This document shows, in pieces, positions 46,761 through 60,100 of a stretch of 64,000 nucleotides of DNA. This DNA comes from Parelaphostrongylus tenuis (Eukaryota; Nematoda; Chromadorea; Rhabditida; Metastrongylidae). The DNA lies in NCBI GenBank assembly GCA_019055375.1, contig JAHQIW010007310.1, positions 248,001 through 312,000 of the forward strand, in the 5' to 3' direction. The position numbers and the translations under genes were made by a program. Numbering within the stretch: the first letter of the stretch is position 1; each line of letters opens with the position of its first letter. The notes under the pieces are model-generated. The model worked only from the letters and a program-made list of their open reading frames with translations, was not told where the DNA came from and searched no databases.

Positions 46761-47552
46761 GAATTTGTTACTGACTCTTTTGTTTATTTTGCAGTTGCTG
46801 ACGCAATAGAAAGAATATTTTTTCAATTGAATGAACTTATTGGTTTGTGCGGTATCTTTCCACTGTTGAAATATCTAGGAAAAAAATTATTAGAATTTTT
46901 CTGGTACCTTGTATAAGTTATCTTGCCAGTTGAGCATGAGATTACACATTTTGCGTTGGAGCTTATATTTCGAACATTGAGCAGATTTGGAAAGCTGGAC
47001 ATCGTTTAGAGAACTTGATGTGCTCTCAATGTATTGCTCCTTTTTCCAAATACAGTTCTAAAGTGCATAATGCAGAAGAGTTAAATGATTCCATTTTTTC
47101 ACAAAACTTGAGGCTCTAGACGAGCTTTGAAGTTGAAAAACACTGCATAGTTGTATGTACGATTGAAACAATAGAACAAAGTCTCTTTTAATAACTTTAC
47201 GAGATCACCAGCATCTGGAATACCCGATTGATCTACAATTTAGTGCCGCTTATCGAATAAATCTGCTCATGTTCAGCAACAGTGGGAGAAACGGCGGTGT
47301 ACCAAAATTGTGATGCTTTTCTTGCTTTTTATTGAGCGGAGCTCACTGAAAAGATATAGCGAACAACGGAGGCGGATAGATCAGCTCGAATTAATTCTTA
47401 GCGGTAAACATATCTCACCAGGATACATGTGATAAATTGAGATAACATCAGGATTACTTGCCTGTCTGGTTATATGCTGTGTTATTCTTGAATGTGTTGA
47501 TCAGCGTATTTAATCCTCAACTTGCGTATATGAACCTTTATAGGTATGGATA

Positions 47553-47705
47553 ATTCATTAGCCGTCGACTCCTTTATAGAGGATTCTTCAGCCTCAGGTG
47601 ATGGGCTGACCCTAGGAAGGGTGCTAGTGATGAGCACCGTAGGACGAAGCAGACGCCTGTATAGCACTGGAGCTAACGACTCAAAAAATGTTATTAGGTT
47701 GTAAA
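47553..47705 (-). repeat. Dispersed repeat C, copy 3
   Basis: GCCGTCGACTCCTTTATAGA, GGTGCTAGTGATGAGCACCG, then CGCCTGTATAGCACTGGAGC is the diverged reverse complement of the copies in nsa-2 intron 2. Confidence 0.75.
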
Positions 47706-47839
47706 GAAAATTTCCATTGTTTGAGTGGGAATGTCGTTTTTTCGCATAAATTTTGTGTGTTTTTCATATCATTTGGGAGGTCTACTTCTTGCACACCTAT
47801 TGATATATAATTTGTTCAAATCTGCTGTAGCAGGGAGCA

Positions 47840-48252
47840 AAAACGGTTGTTGATGCTTTGTTTCAGCAAGACAACGCAAAACCACACACAGCCTCAAAGA
47901 CCAAGGGAAAGTTTGTTGAATTGGCCAAAGTTGAGATTCTACCGCATCCACCCTATAGTCCGGACTTTGCTCCATCTGATTACGGCCCTTTCCAATCAAT
48001 GCAACACTTTTTTGAAGGTCGCCGATTTGACTTTTTCAGTGGAGTTGAAGAAGCATGTCACGAGTTATTTGATTCAAAGCCGAAGGAGTGGTACTTCGAT
48101 CAGATCCGAAACCTGGCGGATCGATGGTAAAAAGTGGTGGATAATGTTGGCCTTCATTCTGATGAATAGCTGCTGTTGTTTGTTGTTTGAATATATGCAT
48201 AAACCTTGAATGTTTTATCGAATGATAGAAATTTTTTTTCCAACCTAGTATA
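47840..48252 (+). pseudogene. Mariner element, 5'-truncated, with intact 3' end
   Basis: The open frame from 47858 reads FQQDNAKPHTASKTKGKF, then ILPHPPYSPDFAPSDYGPFQ, SMQHFFEGRRFDFFSGVEEA and WYFDQIRNLADRW. It holds the second and third catalytic Asp of a mariner enzyme (QDNA and APSDY), 90 codons to a stop at 48130. The right terminal repeat is TTTTTTTTCCAACCTAGTA at 48,231-48,250, the family of 4.5 kb. The N-terminal half is missing. Confidence 0.85.
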
Positions 48253-48377
48253 TCGTGATCAGATCATATCGCTTTGAGAGGGTCTGTAAAAATGCGGTCG
48301 AAAGAAAAGGTACTAATTTCTCATTTGTGTAGTTTTGATTATGATTTAATCGTATCACTAAACGAAAATATGCTCTG

Positions 48378-48587
48378 ATGGAATGCCAATCATCGAATTC
48401 CAAACCAGTCAACACGGAAATAACTAAGAAGTCATACCCCGTTTTTTGTTGTTGTCACTCTAGGGCACAATTCAAGAAAGAATCAAAGGATGTAGAATGT
48501 TTTATCAAAGATACTGAATATGCTAGGAAGACCTCGACTTCAGAAACATTTCGCAAAGGAAAGTATACATGTAGAGGAGCTGGTTAG
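48378..48587 (+). CDS. Small open frame, possible first exon
   Basis: A 69-codon frame, MECQSSNSKPVNTEITKK at the start and KKESKDVECFIKDTEYARK in the second half. An acceptor-like TCACTCTAG at 48463 and a donor-like A|GTATAC at 48571 could mark an exon of the second half. It may belong with the exon at 49054, but the phases do not join directly. Unrecognised. Confidence 0.25.
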   Translation: MECQSSNSKPVNTEITKKSYPVFCCCHSRAQFKKESKDVECFIKDTEYARKTSTSETFRKGKYTCRGAG

Positions 48588-49053
48588 AAAATTGATGAAG
48601 ATCGTGATTCGATCAGAGGAAAAAGACTTAACAGTACATTTACGACCTGATATCACATTTTATTAAAGGCGCTTCAAATCACTTAGAAATCAATCGTACA
48701 TCGCTTTAATATACATTTTATTGAAGGCGCTTCAAATCACTAAGAAATCAGTCGTACATCGCTTCATGGTATCAATTATAACCAAACTGTAATTTTTTTA
48801 TTGTGAGCAATAAGCGAGTTTCACATCAACACAAACGACAAAGAAATCTTGGTGAGCAAAATTATTCTAGTCTATTCCTCAGTGAAAAAATATGAGCCAT
48901 CATAGGATAATGTCGAGAAGTAGGAAGACCTGAGTTGGCAGTTCGTTTGAGTTAGTGATGATGTTAAAACGTAATTTTTCAAAATGAATGTTTTTTATCC
49001 AGTTCAAATAGCATTATAGGAAATTATCGCCAAAATTTCATGTCTTTAAACAG

Positions 49054-49204
49054 GGAAAAATTCTCCCAAACTATGTTGATATGGATGAATCTATCCTCAA
49101 GAATGAGGATGAGACTTTCCACTTCCAAAAGAAAGGATGTCATGTGGGACAGAAGTTTGAAATCTTAACCCCGTTCGTCAAAGTTTTGAAGGAGTACGTG
49201 GAAG
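49054..49204 (+). CDS. Candidate internal exon of an unidentified gene
   Basis: Acceptor TTTAAACAG, 50 open codons, donor G|GTATGC. The peptide GKILPNYVDMDESILKNEDE then TFHFQKKGCHVGQKFEILTP and FVKVLKEYVE is compact and coding-like. I do not recognise it and could not attach further exons. The gene would run antisense to, and just outside, the innexin. Confidence 0.45.
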
Positions 49205-50254
49205 GTATGCGCCGACGTAGGGAGAGTATCACTAGTTGCAGAAGTGAATAAAACGATCTAGCATGGAACGCTTGTGAATCTTACGTTTGGTTGTAATCAT
49301 GAAAAATTTATAAACTAACTTTGCTTTCTTACACGAAATAATGGGGATATGCTGAGAAATTGTGGGGTAAGTATGTAAAAAGCATTGTAATTTGCAGGTA
49401 CATGCTCAAAAAATAGCAGAAGGCACGTTACTGATCAGAATCACTTTGCTGTGTTCTAAGATATAGCCGATCACTAGTATGTTGACTGCGCAAAATCTTC
49501 AGATTTCTTTGAGACTAATGTAAAATGACAGCATGCTAATTGTTGAACCAGTGTATTGTTGAAAATACGTCTAAACTTCATCACTGAAACCCAATAATAG
49601 CTCAATAAAATTTCTGATAACACATTCGTAACACAGAAAGTACTACGAGCGACTAACTGATCGCACGAGATGATCGGGACTCTGTGTTAAATCCTCTCTT
49701 GACATCAGCGGCACCAACACTGACGTCTTACGTCCCATCAATGAATACGCACCACCCGACGCCGATCGGTCATCTTTGTGATCATCTTTGGCTGCTGAAA
49801 AGATGCCATAATTCCTCAGGAAGAAACAATAAACATAACTTGGGTACTTGTGTGCAAAGTTAGCGTTTTATTACAAAGATAAACATTCAGTGAAAAGCGT
49901 ACCAACTCTTAGGGATTTCTAAATAAGTCGATCTACATTCGTTGCACAGATTGCACTTTAGGAAAAACATGAGGCAAAGTGTTAACAGTGTCATTTTTAG
50001 CCAAAATTGAAAAAATTCCTCGTGATCGTAAGCATATTTTAGTCTCAATCATAAGTCAAGACAAAAGAATAAAGCATATAGCACTTGGTGTTGATCATTT
50101 CGTTAGGGATGTGCATTTAAGTCATTTAACCGTTTGGGACGTCGTGTACCTCTCCCACGTATACAATCATTCTAAGGTCTTTTTGCTGGACGGAGCTCCT
50201 GACAGTGTGGTGTTATCCAAAAGCTTAAATCGCGGTCATTTGAGCACTATGTTT

Positions 50255-50670
50255 GTTATCTGAAAGGCTTTCTTGCCATGTTGTAGCAGCAAAATAAGAT
50301 CGCGTTTCACAGAGGGCGTGAGTTTTTTCTTTTGAATTACGAATTTTTTGCTCTGCTAGAATCTGTCAATGGTTTTTTATTGAGAGTTCAGTAATCATTG
50401 ATAGCTTAAATCTTGATGAGTTTAGGAAGTAGACTTAATATTTAAAATGGTATTCACATAACGCTGTAAGAGCGAAAGGCAATGACGTCACACCCTCAAA
50501 GTTTTCTTGACATGTAAAAGTTATGCGCAACAAAGTACGAATGTTTAAATGAATCATGGAGCAGGGTAACACCATAAGCATGAGGCTTTTATCAATTGAA
50601 TCGCGCGACGCTTGCGAATTGCGCAGCGAAATCGTTCAACTACCGTTCCGACTAAATTGATTCTTTGGGC
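50255..50670. repeat. Dispersed repeat E, copy 2
   Basis: GTAGCAGCAAAATAAGATCG and GCGCGACGCTTGCGAATTGC, then AAATCGTTCAACTACCGTTC, parallel the copy in ceh-12 intron 3. Confidence 0.45.
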
Positions 50671-50929
50671 ACTGCGAGCACCAAAAATGGTACATTAGCC
50701 TTTTCGTAATTTTCACATCCGGCACAGATTTTGCACCACACTCTTAGTGCTCTTCTGATAGGCGAAAAATTTCAGCTAAAACACTGGGCTTGCTCTCTTG
50801 GAAAGCTTTCTTTTTGCGGTGGAGGAACGCACAGAAGATAATGTTTTGCCTCCGAAGTGTTTAGTGTGCTTCGCAGTCGTGTTTACTTGGCTTTTTCGCC
50901 GCGATACAAAGTTACTGATCAGCAACGCC

Positions 50930-51225
50930 GTTTTATTGTGCAAGGATCGAGATCCTCACGATATCAGTGACTAGTGTCGCATCTAGTTACTGTCTGCCGT
51001 TTACAAAATCCTTACTCGAATCATTCTATGCAGGAGTGACAGGACACTGGACGGTAGACAATCATGTGAACAAGAATAAAAAGATTACCAATGCGATGAT
51101 CGAATTTCTTGGACAGAGATTGTTCAGGTAGAGAAAACGAAATTGAATATTATTGTAGATGGGATGAAAAAAGAAGGTTTACTGGAGTCTGCCCGAGTCA
51201 CTCAATTATCAACCCGTTGAGTCCC
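50930..51225 (+). pseudogene. RTE relic with internal deletion
   Basis: LLSAVYKILTRIILCRSDRT then LDGRQSCEQE matches the RT stretch [20 protein letters not shown] of the intact element, with stops. It then jumps to GGAGTCTGCCCGAGTCACTC, which matches the element's 3' end. A different, older subfamily. Confidence 0.7.
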
Positions 51226-51359
51226 AAGTGTCTTTCACAATGGAGGCTGATCGCGTCGCCGCGAGACGCACGCGGGAGGAATATTTTTCAATCCCATGCG
51301 GTGCAATGAAATTAAGGAATTTATTAGATTATTGGAGCTTCTGAAAAGACATTAAAGGA

Positions 51360-51600
51360 TAAAAGCTCGGCTTTGACCAATCTCTGAAGGATGCGCCATG
51401 CATTCGTCTCCAATTTTGAACTTCGCTTGAAGTGATTGAATGCATATCTGGCTTTTACAATGACTCGCGGTGGCTTCCCGTTGAACCGAGTCAGTGCTGC
51501 TTATTCTCGCAAACAAGTCTGAGACCAGTCCGGTACCAATTAACCTACCCCGGAGGGATGGATAGCTTGGTGAACCATGAGCGCCACGCTCTTGGAGCAT
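51360..51600 (-). repeat. SINE-2 copy, head truncated
   Basis: TTTGACCAATCTCTGAAGGA, GAATGCATATCTGGCTTTTA, GAGTCAGTGCTGCTTATTCT; the tRNA-like head is missing. Confidence 0.8.
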
Positions 51601-52898
51601 TAGATGAAAAATGCATGCTGATAAATCCTCTCGGTTTGCCTATTTATGAGTTTCCACTTTCTCCAGTGCACAATAAATGCCTTCTTGCACCAGGTAAGTT
51701 CAATTGCAGTGAATAAATTGCGACGACATTTGCAATGCTACAAGTGCAAAACGTATTCATAATTTTTGCGAGAAATCTCAATAAGGCCTTGTTTCGTGAT
51801 TTCTTTGAACTGAAAAGACACTGTCGCCAATAAATGATAGAATACCACAGCAGAAAGTATCATGAAGTTTTTTTCATTGTAAAGAACGCACATGTGTAGC
51901 AAAACTTCCTATCATTCAACGAGAAAACATCGTTGCGGAGAGAAACATATTTTTCCAGCAGTTATATGAAGCATTTATGATCAACTGTTTTTTAAGACCC
52001 CACTTAAAATTATTACATCTTGACAAAATCTTTTCAGCCTTTCATGGGCCTTAAAAAACAGTTGAATACAAAGGTGTCATCAAATTAACCAATCACAGGC
52101 ATTGATTGTGGTCGTTACAATGTGATCGGGTGATTTTCCAGAGAAATTACACTGAAATATCGGTGGAGTAGCATCGTGTTACCATGTGCAGTATCATTTT
52201 TGACAAACAACACTTGTTTTGTAAATGTTCTAGCATATTTCAACCAAAAATAGCCTTACCGAATCCTCTTCGGTAATACTCAACCATTTACCGGCAACGA
52301 GACCCTTTTTAGTGAAGTTAAAAATCTAAATTCTATTAGATTTACTACACTGTCATCGTACGCGCTGTACTCGCGACACGATCCCGCCGCCTGCTAAGAG
52401 AAAAATCAGCGTGGGATTCAAAGAGTTAACGAGATGGCAGGTGATACACGTGACAGCTAAATTCTATAGAATCTGCTATCAAAATATCTGAGCTCTGAAT
52501 CCGGAGGGAAACAAGCTAACACCTCTTCAACGAAGAGTTGCTATCAACATGTTTATTTTCAACGCATGAGGAAAAACAATGGTCGCAAGCAAAACTTACG
52601 GCTATCCCTCAACAGTGTTGTGATCACTTTGCGCCCTAAAATCTTTGTTTGAGATAGAAGCCTTGATAACAGTCCATCCGATTTCAACATATTTAGTCAA
52701 AAGTGGAAGTTTTATTCAGCTTTTTTGAGAACAATAATGAACGCTTCTAAGGCAAAATTATCAAGAAATATTCATGAGCTGTTTTCAAAAAGATGTGTTT
52801 ATCGAAGTTATCATATCCAAACTCCTTCAGTCAACTTTGTTGAAATCCAGTTTCCACTCACTGCATGCAGCCAAATCAGCATCCCAAAAAAGACTCAC

Positions 52899-54132
52899 CT
52901 TGTTCAGCTAGAAATTGATCCCACATCGTGTCCACTACTTCTGTACAGATCAAAACTCCCGAATGAATAGTCATCATTCGAAGCACAAAAACCCCATCCA
53001 TTTTGATAAAATCACGAACGAACTAAAGGTAACCATAACTCAATAGAGTAGAAGTATATAATTGCAAAATTGAAGTCTTAGATTTTAAGGAGGAGAGAAA
53101 CGAAGAGAAATCTAGACAGTACTAACGGAGACTTCATTCACCATCTCAATATATTTTGTGATTCTACAACTTATTCATAATTACGCAAGGACCAAAGAAA
53201 CTTGGAGTTTTATGAGATGCTTACCTCGTCCAATTCAACTGTAAAGTTTCGCTGCTTGAAATCTATATCTGCCAACTCCAACCGCCGGGCGATGAATCTG
53301 TCAAGACCTTTCATCACTACCAATATTATTGCTTCAATAATAATTTTTTTAAAATTTCAACGTTGTTTACAGTGGCAAGTAATGCTGTGCTATATAAGTT
53401 AAAACAGTGCCGAAAGGCAGAACGAGGTCTTGGACGGAGTAGTGACGTGCCCTCGCAAGAGGTAGTGGCGGACTGAGTTCACTTCACGTGCATAATGTTC
53501 GAACTTGTGCCCATATCACATCGTCCTAGTATTTGAATTATTTCGTTAATTATTTGCCGTGCAGAAATGCCGTAAAGAAATGTCAAAGGAAAAAACTAGC
53601 AGTGGAACATTTTAGTCTTGGCATGATGAATCATCAGACATGCTACAGGAATTTTTATTCCATGACCTTGTAGCAAAAGTTACGATATTACATCTATATA
53701 CAGATATATGCATAATGCATATATATACATATAAATATAAATATAAACATAAATAAATAAATAAATATATATATATATATAAATGAGACAAAGGATCCGA
53801 AGTTCCGACCTACGTCAACGATCGAAAATCAGAGACGCCGTTCTACACGCCAGGATATCGAAAATAAGGTGGATCGGACACGTGATGCGCTTCAACGACA
53901 ACCGATGGACGAGAGCCGTTACCGACTGGATTCCTCGGGACGTCAAGCGCTTTAAAGGAAGACCACTAACCCGTTGGTCCGATTTCTTCACGAAAGCGAT
54001 GGAAGAAAGATATGATGCTCAGCGAATCCCTAGAGCGAGGAGGACCCACTGGGCTACTCTTGCACGCGATAGGGAAAAATGGAAGAGTTGCTGGTACCCG
54101 CTCGAGTCACTCGACGATCAACGGGACGACAG

Positions 54133-54185
<53 letters not shown>

Positions 54186-57100
54186 GCTGAGTGATATGCA
54201 AAGCAATGATTCTCTGACAGACTTAACTCCCGAGTGAGGTTTAAAATTTTACACTCAGTAATGCAGCATGAATATTATTAGGTCTCCAACCAATTAATAT
54301 AAAAATTCAAAAATTTACTTCTTTGAGTGATCGAAAGTATCAAATAAAATTGGCTGAAATGTTCCCCGTCTGTCTGGATGCAATCCTGATCTTCTTCAAA
54401 AGCCAGCTCGTTATGGTAAGTGGTTTCCACCAAGTCAGCAACGAACTGCAACAGCGAGACCAAGTCGATTTGCTCCAAAAGCAATTTTGATCATTTTTTG
54501 AGACCGAAGTGGGCCGATTCATTAGGACCTGTTGCAAGCCGGTTAGACCCTGGAACTCTGAGCGATATTGTCAGCAACTGGACCGTTGTAATCAAGCTAT
54601 TCCACGTCACCGCAGTCGCCAAGTCATTTTGATTCAAGATAATGCAAAGCCACACGTTGCCAAGAAAACCTTGGAAGAAATTGACCGATTTGAGCTAGGA
54701 GCACTTGGATCATCCGCCGTATTCGCCAGATCTGTCTCCGCCTAATTTCCGTCAGATCATTGGAGCACTGGTTGGACGAGAAGAAGCGCGTTTCGAGACA
54801 TCAATCATTTCCATCGAGAATTGACTGGTTGGTTTGTATCGGAGAATGATGAGTTTTATGAGCGCGAAATTGATTTGTTGTCGGAGCGTTGTCAGAATAG
54901 CATCCAGGCAGATGGACAGTACTTCAGTTAATGTCATTTGATACTGCGATTACTTGAAAAAATATTGAGTATATAGTGCAACGGTTAAGCACACCCTCCA
55001 GGAAAGAGTGAGATCTAGGTTCGAATGCCGGCTGACGCAAATGTTTTTGCGCAGCACTCTACATCGTTGGATACTACCGCAAGAGGCGGTCAAATAAATG
55101 AATCCCGATAAATTTTTGAATTTATGGATCAGATTCGGAAACATAGTTGAGAGCTTAATCAATAATCGAGGTGGCTAGCGTTTCGGCGGGTCGCCTTCTT
55201 TAAAGCTTGGAAAGATCAAATTGATCCACAATCTACTAAGCCAAGACCTCCATAACCCCAGCAGCAAACGTTAGAAATAAATTTTGGATCGCATAGTAAA
55301 AGCTTCATTTTGAAACACTCATCGTTTTGTGTTTCCGGTCTATCTCGCCGGACATCATCCGAATAGTCGTCAGACATCACCCGGACTACCTCATCTCATT
55401 TCATTATCAATCCTTTTCTGGTCTCTCCACATAAATTCCTTGTCGTGTATCTAATTTCTTTCATAAGAATGCGTTCCTATAGATGCCAAATGAACTCAAT
55501 AGAACTGTGACTGGAACATATCACCTACTTGGGCGGAGCAAACTCACGTAGGTTATGCTCGGCCTACCACCGCGATTGAGGGATTCTGCCCATAAATTAA
55601 CAGTAGTGACTCCATTGCTATCACAATATACTCACCTATTGTGTCCCACCGCCGGTGAATATACTCCGGGGCGAACTTAGCAACTCAAACGAGGGCCGCC
55701 GCCTAGTCGGGGGCCATGCTCCGTTAATAACAATATTCATAGTATCGTCAAACGACGATACATCTCATTAATCACATTCACTTATCCATATTATCGTCAC
55801 ACGACATAGATCACATTCACAGTCATGTCTTCACATAATCATATGTCGCAATCATATACACAATACTATTATGCTATAATTGCAGTGATATATGCATATC
55901 ATAAGGTGATTCGGTGCTACCACGGTGTTTGGCCCACGCCAAGTTTGGTTCCTCCCCATTGTTGAGTACAACCCATATAAGAGATCTCAACGTTGTGCTC
56001 TTGTCGGTTACAAGACACAAGTCGGCAGAAGACGCGATTAAACAGACTACAGTTCAGCCCATAGCAACTTGGAAATGCAACGAGCCATCCAAAGGGCAAA
56101 AGCCGCCGCAACCCGGAAGTTCAAACGCGTGACAGCACAAAGGTCAGTGCGCTGTTAAGGACATTCCAACTACATTCAAATATGATCGGATCACTGCCTG
56201 AGACAAATCCAAAGACCACACAGCAAAAACCACTAAACCTCACCACAAGTTTTGCGCGTAGATATTTTAATTCCTGCGCCAAGATCGTCAATTTGACTCC
56301 AAGCATTACTCCTGCATGTTTTTGGTCCTTATGTGTGCTTAGTGGGGTTTTTTGGATCAGAGTTGCGTAGCCCAAGTAGATGCTCTTTTACACGGAGGAA
56401 TAACGGTCTATCCGTTTCGCCAATGTATACATCCCCGCATGCCTCGCAAGAGATTAGGTAAATTGTACCAGATCTCATGCAGTCACCGTCTCTGCTGTTT
56501 GGGCAAGCTTTGCAGTCACTGGTTTCGCAGAGGTGATCGTACAGTCGGTTGCGGACTAATTGGCGCTGTAGTGTCTTTGGGTATTTCAACTTTGCTACCG
56601 AATTATCCAAACCTGCTCTTTTTAGGGCAGCGTTTAATAGCTTACTACTTCGTTAGAGATAAAAGACAGGAGGAAAGGAACCTTATTCTCGTCAGACTTG
56701 TTGTTTGGGAGCACAGAATTTCTTCTAAATTTAACCTGAAAAGCTCCTGTCGCATCGTAGCCATAAGAGATGGCTACTTTTCGCTCCAAGCTTAGAGATT
56801 CTGCCTTGTGTTCTCTTCCTGTGCACAATTTTGTCGCTGTTCGAAGCATGGTCAGAAGAGCGCGTTTTATGTGTGACGGATGAGAAGATAGGTAAAGAAC
56901 CGAGATGTTTTTGTTGTTTGGTTTTCATTACCATTTTGTATTGTAGGAGTTTTCGGACAGGTTGACCTAAACGTTCAAAAATGAGGGCCAATTTGCTTTC
57001 AATTTCTTACGGGTGAATTTATATACTCCGATTGACTATTCATCAACTCAAAACACTTGTCCATCTCCTCTTGGGCTTAGCAGACGACAAATCACTCATC

Positions 57101-60100
57101 GATTCACCTACAGTAGAGTAACGGCCGGAGATCGATTATTGATCTCGATCCCGTCTTCACATCTATTACGCAAATCTCAGCACTTGCGTTCCATTCGTTT
57201 TCTAGCAGCCACCATCCCCGAAGGTTATTGAACTTTCTGGATGCGGATTTGGATACAGTTTGAGATTTGCCGTCTTCTCAGTGTCGCTGTCTGCTGGTAG
57301 AGTGGATTCTTTGATCGGACTTCACATAGTTAGGCTAAAGTGTTCCCACTTTATTTCAAGTCCAGTTGAATCTGGCAATTGGTATTTATAGTGAGAACTG
57401 AGTTTGTTTTCTATAGAGCTTCGCTACAGAAGTATATGAGTCAAACTTGAACTTGAAAGTCATTATTCGGTCTGAGTAGTAAGAAAGTGGAAATGACGAT
57501 AATGTTGGTATTGAATGCTGACAAACTTTCGGCGTTGATCGAATGGCAATGATGAGATCATCCACGACATGATGCTACCAAACGAGATTACCGCCAAGAG
57601 AGTATACCAGAGCCATAGCAGAAGGAATATCTAAATTAAGCTTATTATTCACATCTTTTTCTTATAACAACTTGTATCATCTTGACAACATTCTTTTCAT
57701 TTCATTAACATTTTATCGCTTCGATAAGCTGCGAGCGCATGTGCAACAGTGATTTTAAGTGTTTTGCGACGCAAACCTCGTCATTGTTTGATCAAGTAAG
57801 CAAGGCTCACATAGCTTCCGGAGCTTTCGAGGTCTGCGAATCGATGACAAACTTGTCGGGTAAGATAGTAGCATTGAAATCATACATTGATAGATCACAG
57901 GGAGACAGACATTTTAGATGCCAGACACATAGAATGTCCTCTAGCGTTGCTCAAAAAATTCTATGCTGCCCCTCCTTGATAGACTGATGATCGCCAAAAG
58001 GTTACATTTAATGTTATGAGCCTTTCTATCATAGCTTTTAACAACACAAATATGCACATTATATATTGGAAACATAGAGACTCAAAGTAGTTTCGTGAAG
58101 CTAATGTTTAGAGTTTAAAAACTCTTACGTATAAGCTGCTGATCACACTGTCCTACGGCAACAAAAAAAAAAGAATTTACGTGATTATCTTTGCTTCAGC
58201 AGTCACGAAATTGTCAATACACGTTTATTTTGTATAAAATAGTAAAAATTTTCAGAGGGACAGTGAAGCTCTAGTGAATTATTACAAGCTTTTAAGGACC
58301 ATGGATATTAAGGGTAGTAAGGATATGATAACCCTTTGAGGATCAACAGAAAAAATTTATGAAGGACGGTTTTTGCTTCTCACAGCGCGACGTTAAGTCC
58401 TACTCAGTTACTGTAATGGGGGAGCCGTGTCTCGAGGGAACGCAGGGAGGCAGCCAAGCATACACAAAGAGGGTCGCGTCTCATGGAAAAGTGACGGTGC
58501 GGCGCCGCCTGCTTATCAGCGCTAGTCCATAAAAGGTCAAGGTTGTGATGGAAATCCGAGTGCATTCGTAGCAGCGGAGAGGCTACTGAAAAAGGTTTAT
58601 ATGAATAACTTACGGAGGATTTTGATGTTTGCGGTGTTATTGTCTCCCACAGTAGTGTACTACAGATTTTCCGAACAACTAAGTATAGAGGGAGTGATTT
58701 TGGCAATGCCGCGAGTCGAACCAACGACCAGTGTACTGCATAGCCCCTTCAGTCATTGAGCTACAGGCTTTTCATGAATGAACGCAATCGTATCGCATCA
58801 CCACATGTGCGGTGGTGAAAAGCTTTTGCTATATCGTATCGTCTTGTCGAATTCCAATGGGCATGGTAAGAGATCGATGAAAAAGCTATGTTTTTTGCCT
58901 GCTATCACATTTCAATAACTGCTTTATCATCTAGGTGAAGTCGAACTGGATGATGAATTCATAACTATTTGAGGAGGAATGTTATTTCCATGAACTTCAC
59001 CTTTTCTGTGAAGATGTTGATCACCAAAACGCATTGGACTGTATGCCTTTGCACTTGGCCAAGAATTCGGATCTCCAAGTCGCAGTATGTCACTACGGGA
59101 AAGTTTGGAGATTCTGTCCAACCTGAACATTGCTACCTTTATGTAAAACCTCAGTTGGCATTTCTAAATAAAGAATAACATGATACTGAGCTCAGAGAAT
59201 TATGAATTGAATAAAGTAACAACATAGTAAAATTAATCAAAGAGAATTCAGTTTTTGTGGATACGATAGAATATTCCATTTGTTTTTGTTCTCTTTCAGT
59301 GAGCATCATATTCAACGATTGCGTAAATTTTTGGCTGGTTATCACGTCATTTGTCATTTCTTTTTCTGAGATCAGGAGAATGAGAAAAAATACTGTACTC
59401 GCGCCGGAAAAGAATAAATCCACCTAATTGACGACAAAAGCTCTTCACCAGAGCAATCGAGCAGAGTGGTGACTTGAGAGTAAAAACACGCGCCTTTTTC
59501 CTTCTTTGACCATGAGGACCTCAACAGATTGGATTCATAATCCGCATTAGACAGTGACTGATGCGAACGGTCTACTATCATTGTAGATCCAAGGGGTCGC
59601 AGAATAGTGGCATTTCGGAGTCTTGAATTGTCCCCATTCAATCGGCCGAGTAATCGCCAGAATGACCTCTGTCTAAAATAAACCTAAACTGGAAGACGCC
59701 AGAGAATCATTCTTCCATCAATGGGAATCAAAAAATGTCTTTGTGAAAACATGAGAATGCTTTATCATAGTTATGAAAATTCTAAAGATTACGTCGATCA
59801 GAACTCGACAAGGAAGCGACGAACTCTCATGTCGCACCTAATCCACCTTTGATTACAGACTACGTCTAAAGACGACGCTTACAAGATAACGGCATAGAGA
59901 AATAAGTGCAGGAAACTGTACAGTACATGATGATACGTAGAAGATAAGCCGAAAAAGTGACTGTAATGAAAGCGCTTATCATATTTGGATCTCTCAAATT
60001 TATTGCTCAAAGTATTGCTTATTCTACTGCTAATGTGAACAACATGACCAATAATCTCAGAAGGTGAGTAGGCAGATGACAAAAAGCGTATCGTCGACAA

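Noticed and set aside
48431..48463. 33-nt intron inside the small frame at 48.4 kb
   Set aside because: Shorter than usual nematode introns, and the frame is open straight through it.
58927..59130. 67-codon minus frame ending SSSSSTSPR
   Set aside because: It overlaps the innexin exon 59122-59001 in a different frame; the innexin frame is clearly the real one.
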